DNA of 64,000 nucleotides from Phaeosaccion multiseriatum. Taxonomy: Eukaryota > Ochrophyta, other classes. The stretch covers positions 1,922,001 through 1,986,000 of the forward strand of contig OZ218952.1 in assembly GCA_965112735.1 (NCBI GenBank), in the 5' to 3' direction. This document shows, in pieces, positions 23,701 to 33,809 of this stretch. The position numbers and the translations under genes were made by a program. Each line of letters opens with the position of its first letter. Positions within the stretch are counted from its first letter, which is position 1. The notes below the pieces were generated by a model. That model did not search any database and was not told the origin of the DNA. It saw only the letters and a list, made by a program, of their open reading frames with translations.

Positions 23701-26700
23701 AGGAAGAGATTTTTGAGACAAAGAGACAGAACGAGCCCTGCATACATAAGACTCGTGTTCGAGTCCCCCTCTGCTCTTTGTCTGGTGTTTTCTTAATTTT
23801 TGATCCGCCGCCCCGACAAACCGCCCTCCTCCTCCTCCTCCTCCTCCTCCTCCTCCTCCTCCTCCTCCCTTGCCGTACACATACACATACACACACACAC
23901 CTCCTCTCTTATGCAGACTTCTACTCCGACGCCAAGCTTCACTTCGCCCTCCTCGGAGTCGGCGCGTCCCTCCTCGGCCTATATAGCCTTGTGCCCATTT
24001 TCATCTCTCTGGAGCTGCACCAACGCCTCTCCCTCGTGCCCGCCCACGACAAGGATGGCACCGGATGGGCTCTGGAGCTGCAGATGAAGCGGGCGGTGCA
24101 GGAGTGCGTGGCCCTCGCTAGTGCCACGGCGCTCGTCTGCTGCGGCTTTGGCGTTTATGCGCTGCAATCTACGCTGCAGCGCGGCTTCACCACCGCTGTG
24201 GACAGGTACGTCGGGAGGGTGGGGATGGAGGGTGGGGTGGGGTGGGGTAGGGCGAGGAGGGCAGGGGAGAACAGAGCACACTCGAGTCTGTGAGGAGTAG
24301 ACCCGTAGCGCTCCTATATATATATACATAGCGCTATCACTCTCCAGCTCATGTATGTTTGTTTCAAAGGGAGGGCTGATGTAGAGCAAGGAGGGAAATG
24401 GGAGGGAGGGGAGGGAGAGGAGAAAGGGGGACGAGGAGAGAAGAGGGAGGACGGGTGGACGCTCTTGCTTTTGTCGCGCGCTCCTTCCGTCCTTTGGGTA
24501 GTCCTTTCATTGTTGAATCGCCTCACGCTTCCCTCACCCTTCTCCTGCTTGCCGCACTGGGAGAGCACTTTGATTGGAAGAATGAAACGGGGAAGACCCT
24601 CGTTGCCCGCCTTGAATCTCCCTTTGTCTCACTCCCTCCTTCCTCCTCCTCCTTCCCTTGTCCCTCTGCTGTGCCCCCAGCTACTACATGCTCCTCGCTC
24701 TTGGGACGGTGGTGCTCATCGTCAACGGAGTGGGCCTGTGGGCGAGTACATCGTATGACTCCCGCGTGTTTCAGATGCACCCCATCTTTGTGGGTATCAC
24801 CTTGGCCATGCTCATTCCCTGGGCTATCTATGCCTTCGCCTCCATCGGGAGCGTTGACGACGAGGTGAGTGAGAGAGGCTTCCACTTACACTCGCATTAA
24901 CACAGCTGAGCTTTGAATCTCTTTTGTAACCCGTCCATCTCTCATCCCTCACTGAACGGAGTGAGTCTTACACTCACATCGCTAAGCTTGGAATCCCTCT
25001 TGTGCCCCATCCCATCTCCTGTCCATCTCTCCTCCCTCACTGAACCAAACGATTACAACACACCACCGACATGTTTTTTCTGCTCAGGTGTTTGACCAAA
25101 TGTCGGAGGAGTACCTCGCGGCTGTAGACGCAGGGGATGGAGCGGCAGACAACGAAGAGCTCGACCAAGTCTTGCTGGATATTAACAAGATCCAGACTCG
25201 AATTAAGACGCAACTCATTGTGGTGGGAATCATGGAGCTCGTCACGGCATGCTGTCTCGTGGTGCAGGGTGTGTGTGTGCATTCATTGAAGCAACACACC
25301 GCCGCGTCCGGTCGAAGCGACACACGCGTTCTCTCCTCCAAGGCGGATGAAGCAAGAGGACGAGGCAGTGGAAGCACAGGAGGAGGAGGAGGAGGAGGAG
25401 GAGGAGGAGGAGGAGGAGGAAGGGAAGGGGGAGGCGAAGGAGGAGCAGCAGCAGCAGCAGCAGCAGCAGGAGGAGGAGGAGGAGGAGGCGGAGCAGGCGG
25501 GGGAAGGAAGCGGAGGCTCAAGCGCGCAGAGATGGTCGTACTCGTGTGGGCGCTGCTCGTGGGCATCTCGCTCATCTTCTTTGACGGAAGCTTTGTCATA
25601 TTCTCCGAGTGGGTGAGCTCCAGCCGGCGGCCGTGGGTGGCCGGGCTGTGGTACGATATCGGCAAAGTGGATTCGAGATACCTCACAGGGGACTCTTTTG
25701 TCGTGAGCATGGAGGCCACGCTTGCCCTCTTGGGGGGTCCGCTCATGCTCATCTACGCATGGGCCATTTACACCAGACATTCCATGCGGTGGTCATTGGG
25801 CACAGTGGGGTGCTGCTTACTCATACTCGCTCAGCTGTAAGTGCATGTACAGGGCCGTTGGTGGTACAGGGTAGAGGGCGGGCAGAGTGCAGGGCGAAGT
25901 TCCTTGCTCGCTCTTTATTTACCTGCTGACCTTGCCGCTGAGCTCATTATCTTGAAACTGCGCTGCCCTTTCCTTTCCCTGCAACCTCTCCACCATTCCC
26001 ATACGCACACGCGCACGAAAACACAATGAAGCCTTTATTACGTGACGGAGATGCTAGACAGCTTCAAACACACGCTCAAGCACAGGTGCGTGGGTGCGTG
26101 CGTGCGTGGGAGCGTGTACGACCGAGTGAGGCTACGGGGTGGTAGATAGGGGTGGGATCGCGAAGACTTTTACGTGTATTGCTTATGCTTACATGTGGGG
26201 CAGAGCAATAGCGCTGGGCTTTCCACCTCTCCTGCTACCCCTCCGCTGACTTACAAACTCCCCTACTCTTCCGTCGTTTGTGGTACTGGTAAACTGCTTC
26301 TCTGCTCTGTTTCCTTGCAATCCGCCCCCCCCCCCCCCTTCTCAGCGGCGTGGTGCCCTTTGTGACTGTGTTCGTCTGTCTGGGCCTGATCCGACTGGTG
26401 GTGCCGTGCTTTGTGCTTGCCTATAATCTCAAGCACATGGACAAGCGGGTACACGCCGCCGAAGTAAAGTATTACAAACTACTCAAGGTATGCAAAGGAA
26501 GGAACACCCCCTCAGCCTCCCGACCCGCACCCAAGCCTTTCACAACAGAGGCCATAGTCCATCCAGTCAAGGCAGGGACGGCTTCGGGCGTGGGTGTGGG
26601 GGAGGGGTGGAGGACGGGGGAGAAGGGGGGGGGGGCGGAGAGGACGCTCGTTACGGGACGCGGAGGCGAAGGAGTTGAATGCCATCCAATACATCTTTTA

Positions 26701-26891
26701 ATCACCTTGCTCCTCCTCCTCCTCCTCCTCCTCCCCATCCACTGCCATCACCTTCCCAGGAGCACGAGAAGCTGCATAAGACAGTGACCAAGGAGCGCAG
26801 GCCCCTCTTGACGGACTCTGAGACGGAGTTTCGCGCGAGCCGCCTCCGGAGCAAGCGCCCCCCTAGTGGCAGGTGGGGGTGGAATAAGTGA
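20729..26891 (+). CDS. SEC14 lipid-transfer domain fused to EBP-like sterol isomerase domain
   Basis: Ten exons in phase: 20729-21224, 21510-21734, 21923-21978, 22350-23685, 23917-24205, 24681-24864, 25088-25836, 26032-26085, 26346-26487, 26760-26891, giving 1220 residues. Residues about 112-330 are a CRAL-TRIO/SEC14 domain: LRLCLMRYLRGNGWDVDKAL, MVVIIDVKNM, FPERLGSMFIINTP, IPVEYGGT. A poly-Ala/acidic linker follows, then about eight hydrophobic segments from residue 589. The C-terminal region from about 1005 matches emopamil-binding protein (EXPERA fold): LWYDIGKVDSRYLTGDSFVV, SMEATLALLGGPLMLIYAWA, LLYYVTEMLDSFKH, RLVVPCFVLAYNLKHM. By my alignment with human EBP from memory, the ME glutamate is kept, but the His-x-x-x-Glu of the first helix reads Leu-x-x-x-Asp and the Trp of the last helix reads Arg. 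Isomerase activity is therefore doubtful; sterol binding or sensing is possible. The acceptor of exon 8 (AATGAAG) is weak. Confidence 0.85.
22620..22740 (+). repeat. Poly-Ala/Gly coding repeat after the SEC14 domain
   Basis: GCN and GGA codon runs encode about 20 alanines then Gly/Glu residues just after the SEC14 domain. They act as the linker to the membrane part of the fusion protein. Confidence 0.8.
25375..25500 (+). repeat. GGA/GCA coding repeat (Gly- and Ala-rich loop)
   Basis: A run of GGA codons, then GCA codons, then GGA again lies in exon 7 of the SEC14-EBP gene, between the eighth hydrophobic segment and the EBP-like domain. Confidence 0.85.
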
Positions 26892-27594
26892 GGCTGGTGG
26901 GGGTGGAATAAGTGAGGCTGGTGGAGTGGAGTAAGAGCGGAGCGACTACAGCAGAGGGAAGAACGACGCCAAGTCCTGAAACAGTTCAAAGTTGATGTTT
27001 TTAGTTATTAGCGGCGGCAGCATAGCAGCAGCAGCAGTAGCAGTAGCAGCAGCGGTGGCGTTTTTGGTTTTTGCAGGCAGCCAGCTTCTTGGGTTTCTTT
27101 TCTCGAAAGAGTGCCATCTCCCCCCGCCGGATGTCTCGGGGGCATAGCGTGAGTGTGCATGTTCGGGGCCTTTTTGGCTCTTGTCTGCTGCGCCGCTCTA
27201 CTGCATGGCGGCGGGTGTACTGCCCATATGTACGTGCGTGCGTCCTGCTGTCCCGCTGCGGTGCGGTGAGGGCATGAGGTGACTCGGAGGCAGAGGGGGA
27301 CGGAAGAGGGATACGCCGCGACTTCAGAGAGGCTCCGATCTGTTTGATGCTCTCTAGCTACACGAGCGTTCGATGAGCAGCAGCAGTGAATAGGAGCAGC
27401 AGTAGTAGCAGCAGCGGTGCAGAGGAGCAGCAGTAGCAAGTAGTACATGCTCAACACCGCCCAGCCCCCCTCTCGTCGCTCTCTTGCTGAGTCAGGAGGA
27501 TGCAGAGAGAGCAGGGTGGCCTGGCCCTCACAGATCACTTGCTCTACTCGAGCGAGGTCCTTGTGCACAGGACTATGGGATTGTGGCGGGTCGA

Positions 27595-27636
<42 letters not shown>

Positions 27637-28337
27637 ATCCATCACGCGTTGGTACTACAACCAAACTCTGTTTGGCACAGCACGCGTTGGTACTTCATGC
27701 ATTGGATGCGGGGTCTGAGAGAGGGTACGGAGGGACAGAGGAAAGGAGAAAGTTACTGCGCTATCTGGCCGGGGTTGGTTCGTCGACGGAGACTGAGACG
27801 TCGCCGACAGCTGCGCCACTGCCCAGCACGCGTCAATAGCTGATGTCGGCAATAGCGATAGCTCGATAGCGACCCAAGGTTGTAACCCTCCGACTCTTCA
27901 GTCCTCCCCATCGGTATAAAGTTGTTTGGCATCTCTTGTGCCGGGCCCTCTGGAAACAACGCGAGGAGGGTTGAATATGAAGGAGTTGGTTCTCCACCAG
28001 TTTTATGTGATCGATTATTATTATTGGTGAAGGTCTAATGAGCTGCCCTGAGATAATACAGTCCTTTCTCCATCTCTTCAACTCTCCAATCCTTTCTCCG
28101 GTACGGTCTACAATACAAAACGAAGCTGTATTTACACAATCTACAGTCTGAGCCAAGAACCGCTGGTGCGACTAAAAAGCTGTGGTGGTGTGCTAACTGG
28201 GGCAGCTGCGTGTACGGCATCTGTGACTGCGTCCCATGCTGTGGCAGATAGGCACACGGTGGGGGGGGGGGCACGTACATACTCACGCATATAGATACGC
28301 AGACGCGCACGCACAGACGCGCACACACGCTCTCCCC
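26892..28337. other. Convergent intergenic region
   Basis: It lies between the 3' ends of SEC14-EBP (+) and the Mpo1-like gene (-). It carries CAG-type imperfect repeats at about 27010-27060 and 27375-27440, a (GA)n tract at about 27600-27634, and a duplicated GGCTGGTGG-type segment at 26890-26925. I found no convincing coding exon. Confidence 0.55.
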
Positions 28338-29136
28338 TCACTTTTGCTTGGCCGATGCCGCTGCGGCCTTGCTCTCGAAGTGGGCGGCTCTCCTCATGTT
28401 CACATCCTCCATGATCCTCTTGTACAGCTGCGGACGGTATCCCAGCTTGGAGAGGGAGGGGGCAAGAGAGGCAAGAGAGGCAGGCAGAGAGAGAGAGAGA
28501 GAGAGAGAGCAGAAAGAGAGACATGAGAGAGAGCAAGAGAGGGGGGGAGACGAGGGCAGGGCTTCAATTGGAGTACAGGCTTGTTGGTCGGGGGACGGGG
28601 TGGGGCGGTGCGTCGATGTCTCGCCACGCTCTGCCGGCCACTGCTACACCGCCTGAGCTGGAGCGAACTGGCAGAGGGCATAAGAAGCAAAGAGCAGAGG
28701 AAGCAAGGGGAGGGGCCGGTCGCATATTCCTCACACGACTCCTCCAGGGCCGAGGAAGCAAAGAGCAAAGAGGCAAGGCGGACGGCGGCTGCTCCTCCCT
28801 GACATCTCACCATGAAGGCGATCTCCACCAGGACGAAGAGCGGCGCGATGAAGAGAGCCTGCGGGAGGGGAGTGTGTACGTCACAGAGCGATCCATCGAG
28901 CACAGGTTGGACAGACAGCAGATAGGCAGAGAGATAGGCATACAGATAGGCAGGCAGATAGGCAGGCAGAAGGGGGGTTGAGGGAAGGCCGGAGCGATTG
29001 CATTTGTGGAGAGAAAAGACGGAATGGTGGTGTACGGGCAGAGAGAGAGAAAAAGAGAGGGAGAGAGAGTGAGAGGGAGAGAGATAGAGAGAGCAGAGAA
29101 AGAACGAAAGGGAGGGAGGGGGAGAGAGCGAGAGAA

Positions 29137-29184
<48 letters not shown>

Positions 29185-29314
29185 AGAGAGAGAGAGAGAG
29201 ATGGAGAGAGAGAGAGTGAGAGAGAGCAGAGAAAGAACGAAAGGGAGGGAGGGAGGGAGGGAGGGAGGGAGGGAGGGAGGGAGGGAGAGCGAGAGAGAGA
29301 GTGAGAGAGAGAGT

Positions 29315-29362
<48 letters not shown>

Positions 29363-30471
29363 CAGAGACAGAGCCCTCGGCCGTCCACGACAAGAGGAGA
29401 ACAAACAACATCCGCGGCCATACTTCTTGCGCGCTATGCATCCGGGGGGGGGGCGAGGGGAGGGAAGGATGAGTGGTGCCGCACCGGCCTGGGCAATCAT
29501 CGCCTACAGCGTGACTGTGACTGGCCGGAAGGACATCCTGACACCCACCCACGATTGTACCGCAACAAACAAATCACCTGACACCTCTGATCCCCTATGC
29601 ACGTACCCACGCACACGAGTACGTACGATTACGTACCTGCGCGAGACTGTCCAGCAGGGCGGGGGCGCGTTTCTCGTGCACCGCATGGCCCCAGAACTGC
29701 GCCAGCCATCCCCACACGTGCACGGCCGTCGCCAGCTGAGTGGCGGAGAGGCCCCACCAGGCCGCAGGCTCGCTCGACGCGGAGCATGTGGCGTAGAGGT
29801 TGGCGCCTGGGCGTATGTGTGTGTGTGTGTTCGTGCGTAGGTGTACGGAACGAGTTGGAGGGAATTTAGAGAGAGAGGTGTGTGTTTGTGGCGCGATATG
29901 AGCCAAATAAGAAATCATGTCCAGCTCTTGTGGTTGCTTTGCTTGCTTATTTTTCCTTCCTTCTCACCGATGTAACTACAGACAGCCATCAGGGACGCGA
30001 GAGAGCCCACCAGAGGCTCCATAACGGGGTACGCAACTGCCGTGATGACGACCCACGGCAGAAGCCACGTGATTTGCAAAGCTGCAAAGACAAAGAGCAG
30101 AGCGTAGTGAAGAGACGATTTCCGTCATAACGAGAAATTCCAGCTGCAAGGACAGCGTGCTACCTGTCCAACAATACTTCCTGCTGGTGAGGAATAAAGA
30201 GGGCCCGCCCAGTCGTTGCCATTATCAGCGAGAGAAACGAACACAACTCACCTCTTGCGGGCACACAGTCGGGGAGCAGTGCTTCGACGATTTGGGGAGC
30301 GTCAATTGTGGGCAAGAGCAAGGCCGCTAAGGAGAGAGCGCTGATCACTATCGGCCAGATGCAGCAGAGATGGATACCGACATTGACAGGGTTTGAATGA
30401 TACGCTCCGTAGAAGGCGAACTGCTTCTCGAAATCCAAGAAATTCATCAGTGTTTGTTTGGAAGAAGCCAT
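28338..30471 (-). CDS. Mpo1-like 2-hydroxy fatty acid dioxygenase (DUF962)
   Basis: Family members are ER membrane, iron-dependent dioxygenases that shorten 2-hydroxy fatty acids by one carbon in phytosphingosine breakdown. Five minus-strand exons in phase: 30471-30252, 30081-29968, 29806-29637, 28858-28811, 28445-28338, giving 219 residues, normal for the family. The start MASSKQTLMNFLDFEKQFAF precedes the first metal-site motif YHSNPVNVGIH (Y-H-x-x-P-x-N-x-x-x-H). Hydrophobic helices follow in exons 1-2. Exon 3 carries GWLAQFWGHAVHEKRAPALL, the second conserved block (F-x-G-H-x-x-x-E-K-R-x-P-A-L). The tail ALFIAPLFVLVEIAFM and LGYRPQLYKRIMED also fits. All histidines I expect for the family are present, so it is probably active. 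An acceptor of CCAAG type precedes exon 5. Confidence 0.9.
29040..29380 (+). repeat. GA/GGGA/GT-rich low-complexity tract
   Basis: A long purine tract of GAGA with GGGA tetramers and a short (GT)n block lies in the fourth intron of the Mpo1-like gene. As CT-rich sequence on the coding strand it gives long Ser/Leu frames, which are not genes. Confidence 0.85.
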
Positions 30472-30910
30472 AGCTTAAGGCATTTATCAGCTTGGGGGTG
30501 CAGCAAGCCTTATTACACCCTTAAGTGCCATCTATGCAAGCCCCCCCCCCCCCGAATTCGATTCTCCTACCGTCACAGATGGCGATGATCATGTTTGTTT
30601 TTTCTTTTTTCTCCTCCCTACTGTTTACTGTTTACCCCTCCCTACTACATGTACTCCCCTCCCTCCCCATGACCAAGGGGTACTAATAATGAACCCTTGC
30701 CATGACACTCTCGTCTCACACTCACACACACCCACACGCACTTTCAGTTTCAGTTTCTAAGGTGATTCCTCCTCCCTTCATTTCTTTTTTGACGTGGCGT
30801 CAAGTCCTCCAGTAGACAAGGAAGAAAGTTGCCTCCTCCCCTCTGGCCACCCCAGCCTGCACCCCTTCTGCTGGACAGACGCCCCTCTCTGCTACACAGA
30901 TGCCTTTTGT
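30472..30910. other. Promoter of the Mpo1-like gene and 3' flank of the ankyrin gene
   Basis: Contains a C-run of about 13 at 30541 and a segment AAGTGCCATCTATG at about 30525 that recurs at about 33057. A CAGTTTCAGTTTC motif near 30746 also occurs at the window start and near 45740. No coding signal seen. Confidence 0.5.
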
Positions 30911-32554
30911 TCAGGCCATTTCCGAAGCCACCTCGAGCATGGTCGCAGAGTCAACATCTCTCTCCTGCGGCGGGACCCCCCTCTGCTTGCCAAAGGTGGG
31001 GTCGGTAGCACGCATCAGATCCAGGGCAGTCTGCGATTCAAAGTGCTCCCTTGCTATGACGAGGACGCGTGTTTCCACACCAGGCAGACGGCGGCGTGCA
31101 CAGGCCAGGCTAATGTCCACCGAGGCTCCGGCTGAGAGCAGCTGCAGAGCGATGTCATGATGGTTAGAGAGGACGGCGTCGAGCAGCGGGGTCCTGCCGG
31201 CCCCGTCCAGGGCATCACATGGAGACCCTGCGTCGAGAAGACGGGCCACCACTGTCCCGTGCGCATGCATAGCGGCAAGATGAAGCGGAGTGAACCCATG
31301 GCACTGCCGACAATCCAGCTCCGCCCCAGCGCGGATAAGACGCCTTACCACTTGATCATGACCTTGTGCGGAGGCCGCATGAAGAGGCGTAAAACCTTGG
31401 TAGTTCGCCGCTTCCACTGCGGCACCAGCCGAGAGAAGCTTGTCCACTACCGCTGTACGGCCCTTGTGTGACGCCACAAAGAGAGGAGTGCGTGCTTCCT
31501 GATTCGCTCGATTGACGCAAGAGCCTGCTGAGATAAGTGTCTCCACCACTTGCAGTTTTCCCTCATGGGACGCGATGTACAGGGGAGTGGCTCCCCGCCT
31601 ATTCACTTGATCGACTCTCGCCCCTGCTGAGAGGAGCTCCTTGATAGCAGACTCGTGGCCATTTTGAGACGCCACGTAAAGGGGGGTGGCTCCATCGTCA
31701 CACGCTTTGTTGACACTCGCCCCTGCTGAGAGGAGCTGCTTTACGACAGACTGGTTGCCATTGCCAGCCGAAAAATAGAGCGGTGTCCATCCTTCCTCGT
31801 TCCCTCCGTCTACGTCTGCGCCTGCCGAAATGAGCCGCCGCACGACTTGATCGTATCCCTTTTCACTCGCGATGTGAAGAGGAGTTTCCCCGTGCTTAGC
31901 TTTCTGCTCAACAGGTGCGTTGGCCGACAGAAGCGCTTCTACTACCGATACATGCCCATTGTAGGCGGAAATGTAGAGCGAAGACATTCCCTCCAGCGCT
32001 TGGTCGATACAAGCTCCGGCAGAGAGGAGCTGCTGCACTACTGCCAGATGCCCCTGCTGAGCAGCCGCATAAAGTGCAAAGAATCCATCCTCAGCATCCA
32101 CCAAATCCACGCGGGCGTTGGCCGAAAGAAGTGCCTCCACGGCTCCAACGTGGCCACCATTACACGCCATAATGAGAGGAGTACATCCCTTCAGACTCCC
32201 GTTGTCAATGCTTGCACCCGCAGAGACGAGCCGCTGTAATGCTTGAGTGTGTCCTCTCTCAGCAGCAGCATAGAGCGGAGTAAATCCATCCTGATCCGCC
32301 TGGTTGACACTTGCGCCAGCTGAGATGAGCATGTCTAGGACCTCTACTCGACCCAGCTCAGCTGCCAATGTCATCGCGGTACATCCGGTCCTATTTATCG
32401 GCTGCTCCAGACCTGCTGTGCCCTTCATGGAGATGATTCTCCTCATTATCGCCTCGACTTCTGCTAAACTCCACCCCTCCCCTATGGCCAACGAGAGCGC
32501 GGTCGTCTGGAGAGCGGGGGTGGAGGAGGGGGAAAGACTTGTGAGCTTTCTCAT
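30911..32554 (-). CDS. Single-exon ankyrin-repeat protein (13 repeats)
   Basis: Intronless on the minus strand, 547 residues. The chosen start is the ATG at 32554 (MRKLTSLSPSSTPALQ); the frame is open upstream, but this ATG is preserved in the duplicated copy further upstream. After a helical N-terminus come about 13 ankyrin repeats of 32-34 residues, with the usual TPLYAAAERGH and GASVNQADQ elements (for example DGFTPLYAAAERGH, HGETPLHIASEKGY, RGATPLYIASHEGK, QGFTPLHAASAQGH). A C-terminal unique tail ends ERDVDSATMLEVASEMA. There is no catalytic domain or membrane segment. The absence of introns among intron-rich neighbours, plus the adjacent 5' duplications, suggests a young, expanding family, perhaps spread by retroposition. 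Function beyond protein binding cannot be stated. Confidence 0.9.
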   Translation of the reverse strand: MRKLTSLSPSSTPALQTTALSLAIGEGWSLAEVEAIMRRIISMKGTAGLEQPINRTGCTAMTLAAELGRVEVLDMLISAGASVNQADQDGFTPLYAAAERGHTQALQRLVSAGASIDNGSLKGCTPLIMACNGGHVGAVEALLSANARVDLVDAEDGFFALYAAAQQGHLAVVQQLLSAGACIDQALEGMSSLYISAYNGHVSVVEALLSANAPVEQKAKHGETPLHIASEKGYDQVVRRLISAGADVDGGNEEGWTPLYFSAGNGNQSVVKQLLSAGASVNKACDDGATPLYVASQNGHESAIKELLSAGARVDQVNRRGATPLYIASHEGKLQVVETLISAGSCVNRANQEARTPLFVASHKGRTAVVDKLLSAGAAVEAANYQGFTPLHAASAQGHDQVVRRLIRAGAELDCRQCHGFTPLHLAAMHAHGTVVARLLDAGSPCDALDGAGRTPLLDAVLSNHHDIALQLLSAGASVDISLACARRRLPGVETRVLVIAREHFESQTALDLMRATDPTFGKQRGVPPQERDVDSATMLEVASEMA

Positions 32555-32998
32555 CGGGCAAGGCTGGGGCACAGAGATTAATGAACGATCAAATGTAAAA
32601 CAAGAGCGCGCCAGCCACTGTGGCCCTGCCATTCCGGGGGATCCCAGGGGTGTCTTCACTGTCTTTCGGGAAGGCGGGCAGAGACGCACGAAACGAACAT
32701 CGCACCTCAACGTCGAATCCCTCTGCCATGGCGAACGAGAGCCCGAACGCCTGGAGAGCGCGGGGGGAGGAGGGGGAAAGATTTGTGAGCTTTCTCATCG
32801 GGCAAGGCTGGGCACAGAGACTATTGAACGATCAAATGTAAAACAAGAGCGCGCCAGCCAGTGTGGCAATCCTACAGTCCCCCCCCCCCCGTTCCTTTGG
32901 GGGGGGGACTGTAGGAATGTCTTCACTGTCTTTCGGGAAGGCGGGCAGAGACGCACGAAACGAACATCGCACCTCAAGGTCGAATCCCTCTGCCATAA
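32524..32998 (-). repeat. Tandem duplication of the ankyrin gene 5' end
   Basis: Two copies, about 32524-32735 and 32766-32998, share long near-identical stretches. On the plus strand both contain GTGAGCTTTCTCATCGGGCA, AAATGTAAAACAAGAGCGCG and GTCTTCACTGTCTTTCGGGA. The unit spans the start codon region and the sequence immediately upstream. Confidence 0.9.
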
Positions 32999-33065
32999 TG
33001 AAAAGCTCCTCAGTCCACCAATCACCAATGTGGGGGGGGGGGTTAGTAACCCCTTGAAGTGCCAT
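32589..33065 (-). pseudogene. Truncated 5' copies of the ankyrin gene
   Basis: A second start region at 32798 encodes MRKLTNLSPSSPRALQAFG, close to the intact gene's MRKLTSLSPSSTPALQ. It runs into unrelated sequence (VRCSFRASLPAFPKDSED) and stops at 32589 without any ankyrin repeat. A third partial copy from about 33005 begins MAEGFDLEVRCSF and repeats the same downstream residues. Only the leader and flank were copied, so I read these as non-functional by-products of tandem duplication. A short peptide product cannot be excluded. Confidence 0.7.
32871..32915. repeat. Perfect G/C-rich hairpin insert
   Basis: CCTACAGT plus a C-run, an 8-base loop, then a G-run plus ACTGTAGG. The 17-base stem is perfect. 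It sits at the point where the upstream duplication copy differs from the downstream one. Confidence 0.85.
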
Positions 33066-33187
33066 CTATGGTTCAGTTTAAGTCAATAAATCAATCCCCG
33101 GGCCCGGCCCGGCCCGCCCCCCTCTCCTACTCGCTCCTTCGTGCTAGCTTTGAGGGTGGTTACATGCGGCTGTGAAGACCCAACTCG

Positions 33188-33757
33188 ATGGAGTCGTCTG
33201 TTGGAAGCGCTAGCGAGACGAAGGGCAGCCCTGCGTGACCACGCCGCCCAGGAGGGCAGCCGAAAGATGCAGCATTAGTGGAAGGGAACAGGGGGAGCGA
33301 TGAGTCACCCAACGCCCTCTCTTCCTTTCCTCAGCGCAGAGGAGGAGGTATGTCTCCAGCCTGGAGGCAGCGGCCGCATCGGAGGCCTGGCCAGCAGCCA
33401 AGACTTGTTCGATCTGCTCCTGGACGATGGGAGCCCGTTTTCACGTGCTTACCACGATTCGTTGGGCAATGGAGCTTGGCGAGAGCAGGCTTGGGAGGAG
33501 GACGAGAGGGCCATGCAATTCGACGGCAAGCTCAGGAAGGTGTCGTTTGTGTCTCCAGTGAGAAGCGGGCCACAGACCGGCAGCAAGGTACGCGATGAGG
33601 GCCGCTGAGTGAGTGCCGACGACGGTTGTCTTGTAGCCATCAACTTCCCTCCCTCTCCCTCTCTCTTTGCCCCCTCCTTCTACCCACATGCACCTTACTC
33701 TCACATGGCACTGCTTCCCCTCCTCCCCTTCATGCATGTCCTGTCTGTGTCTCTCCA

Positions 33758-33809
<52 letters not shown>

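Noticed and set aside
23730-23790. tRNA-like TGTTCGAGTCC element
   Set aside because: It looks like a T-arm box, but no matching acceptor stem, D-arm or anticodon arm could be folded around it; it lies in an intron of the SEC14-EBP gene.
28400-29552. Long Ser/Leu-rich minus-strand ORFs
   Set aside because: They translate a GA/GGGA microsatellite. The real exons in this stretch (28858-28811 and 28445-28338) belong to the Mpo1-like gene in defined frames.
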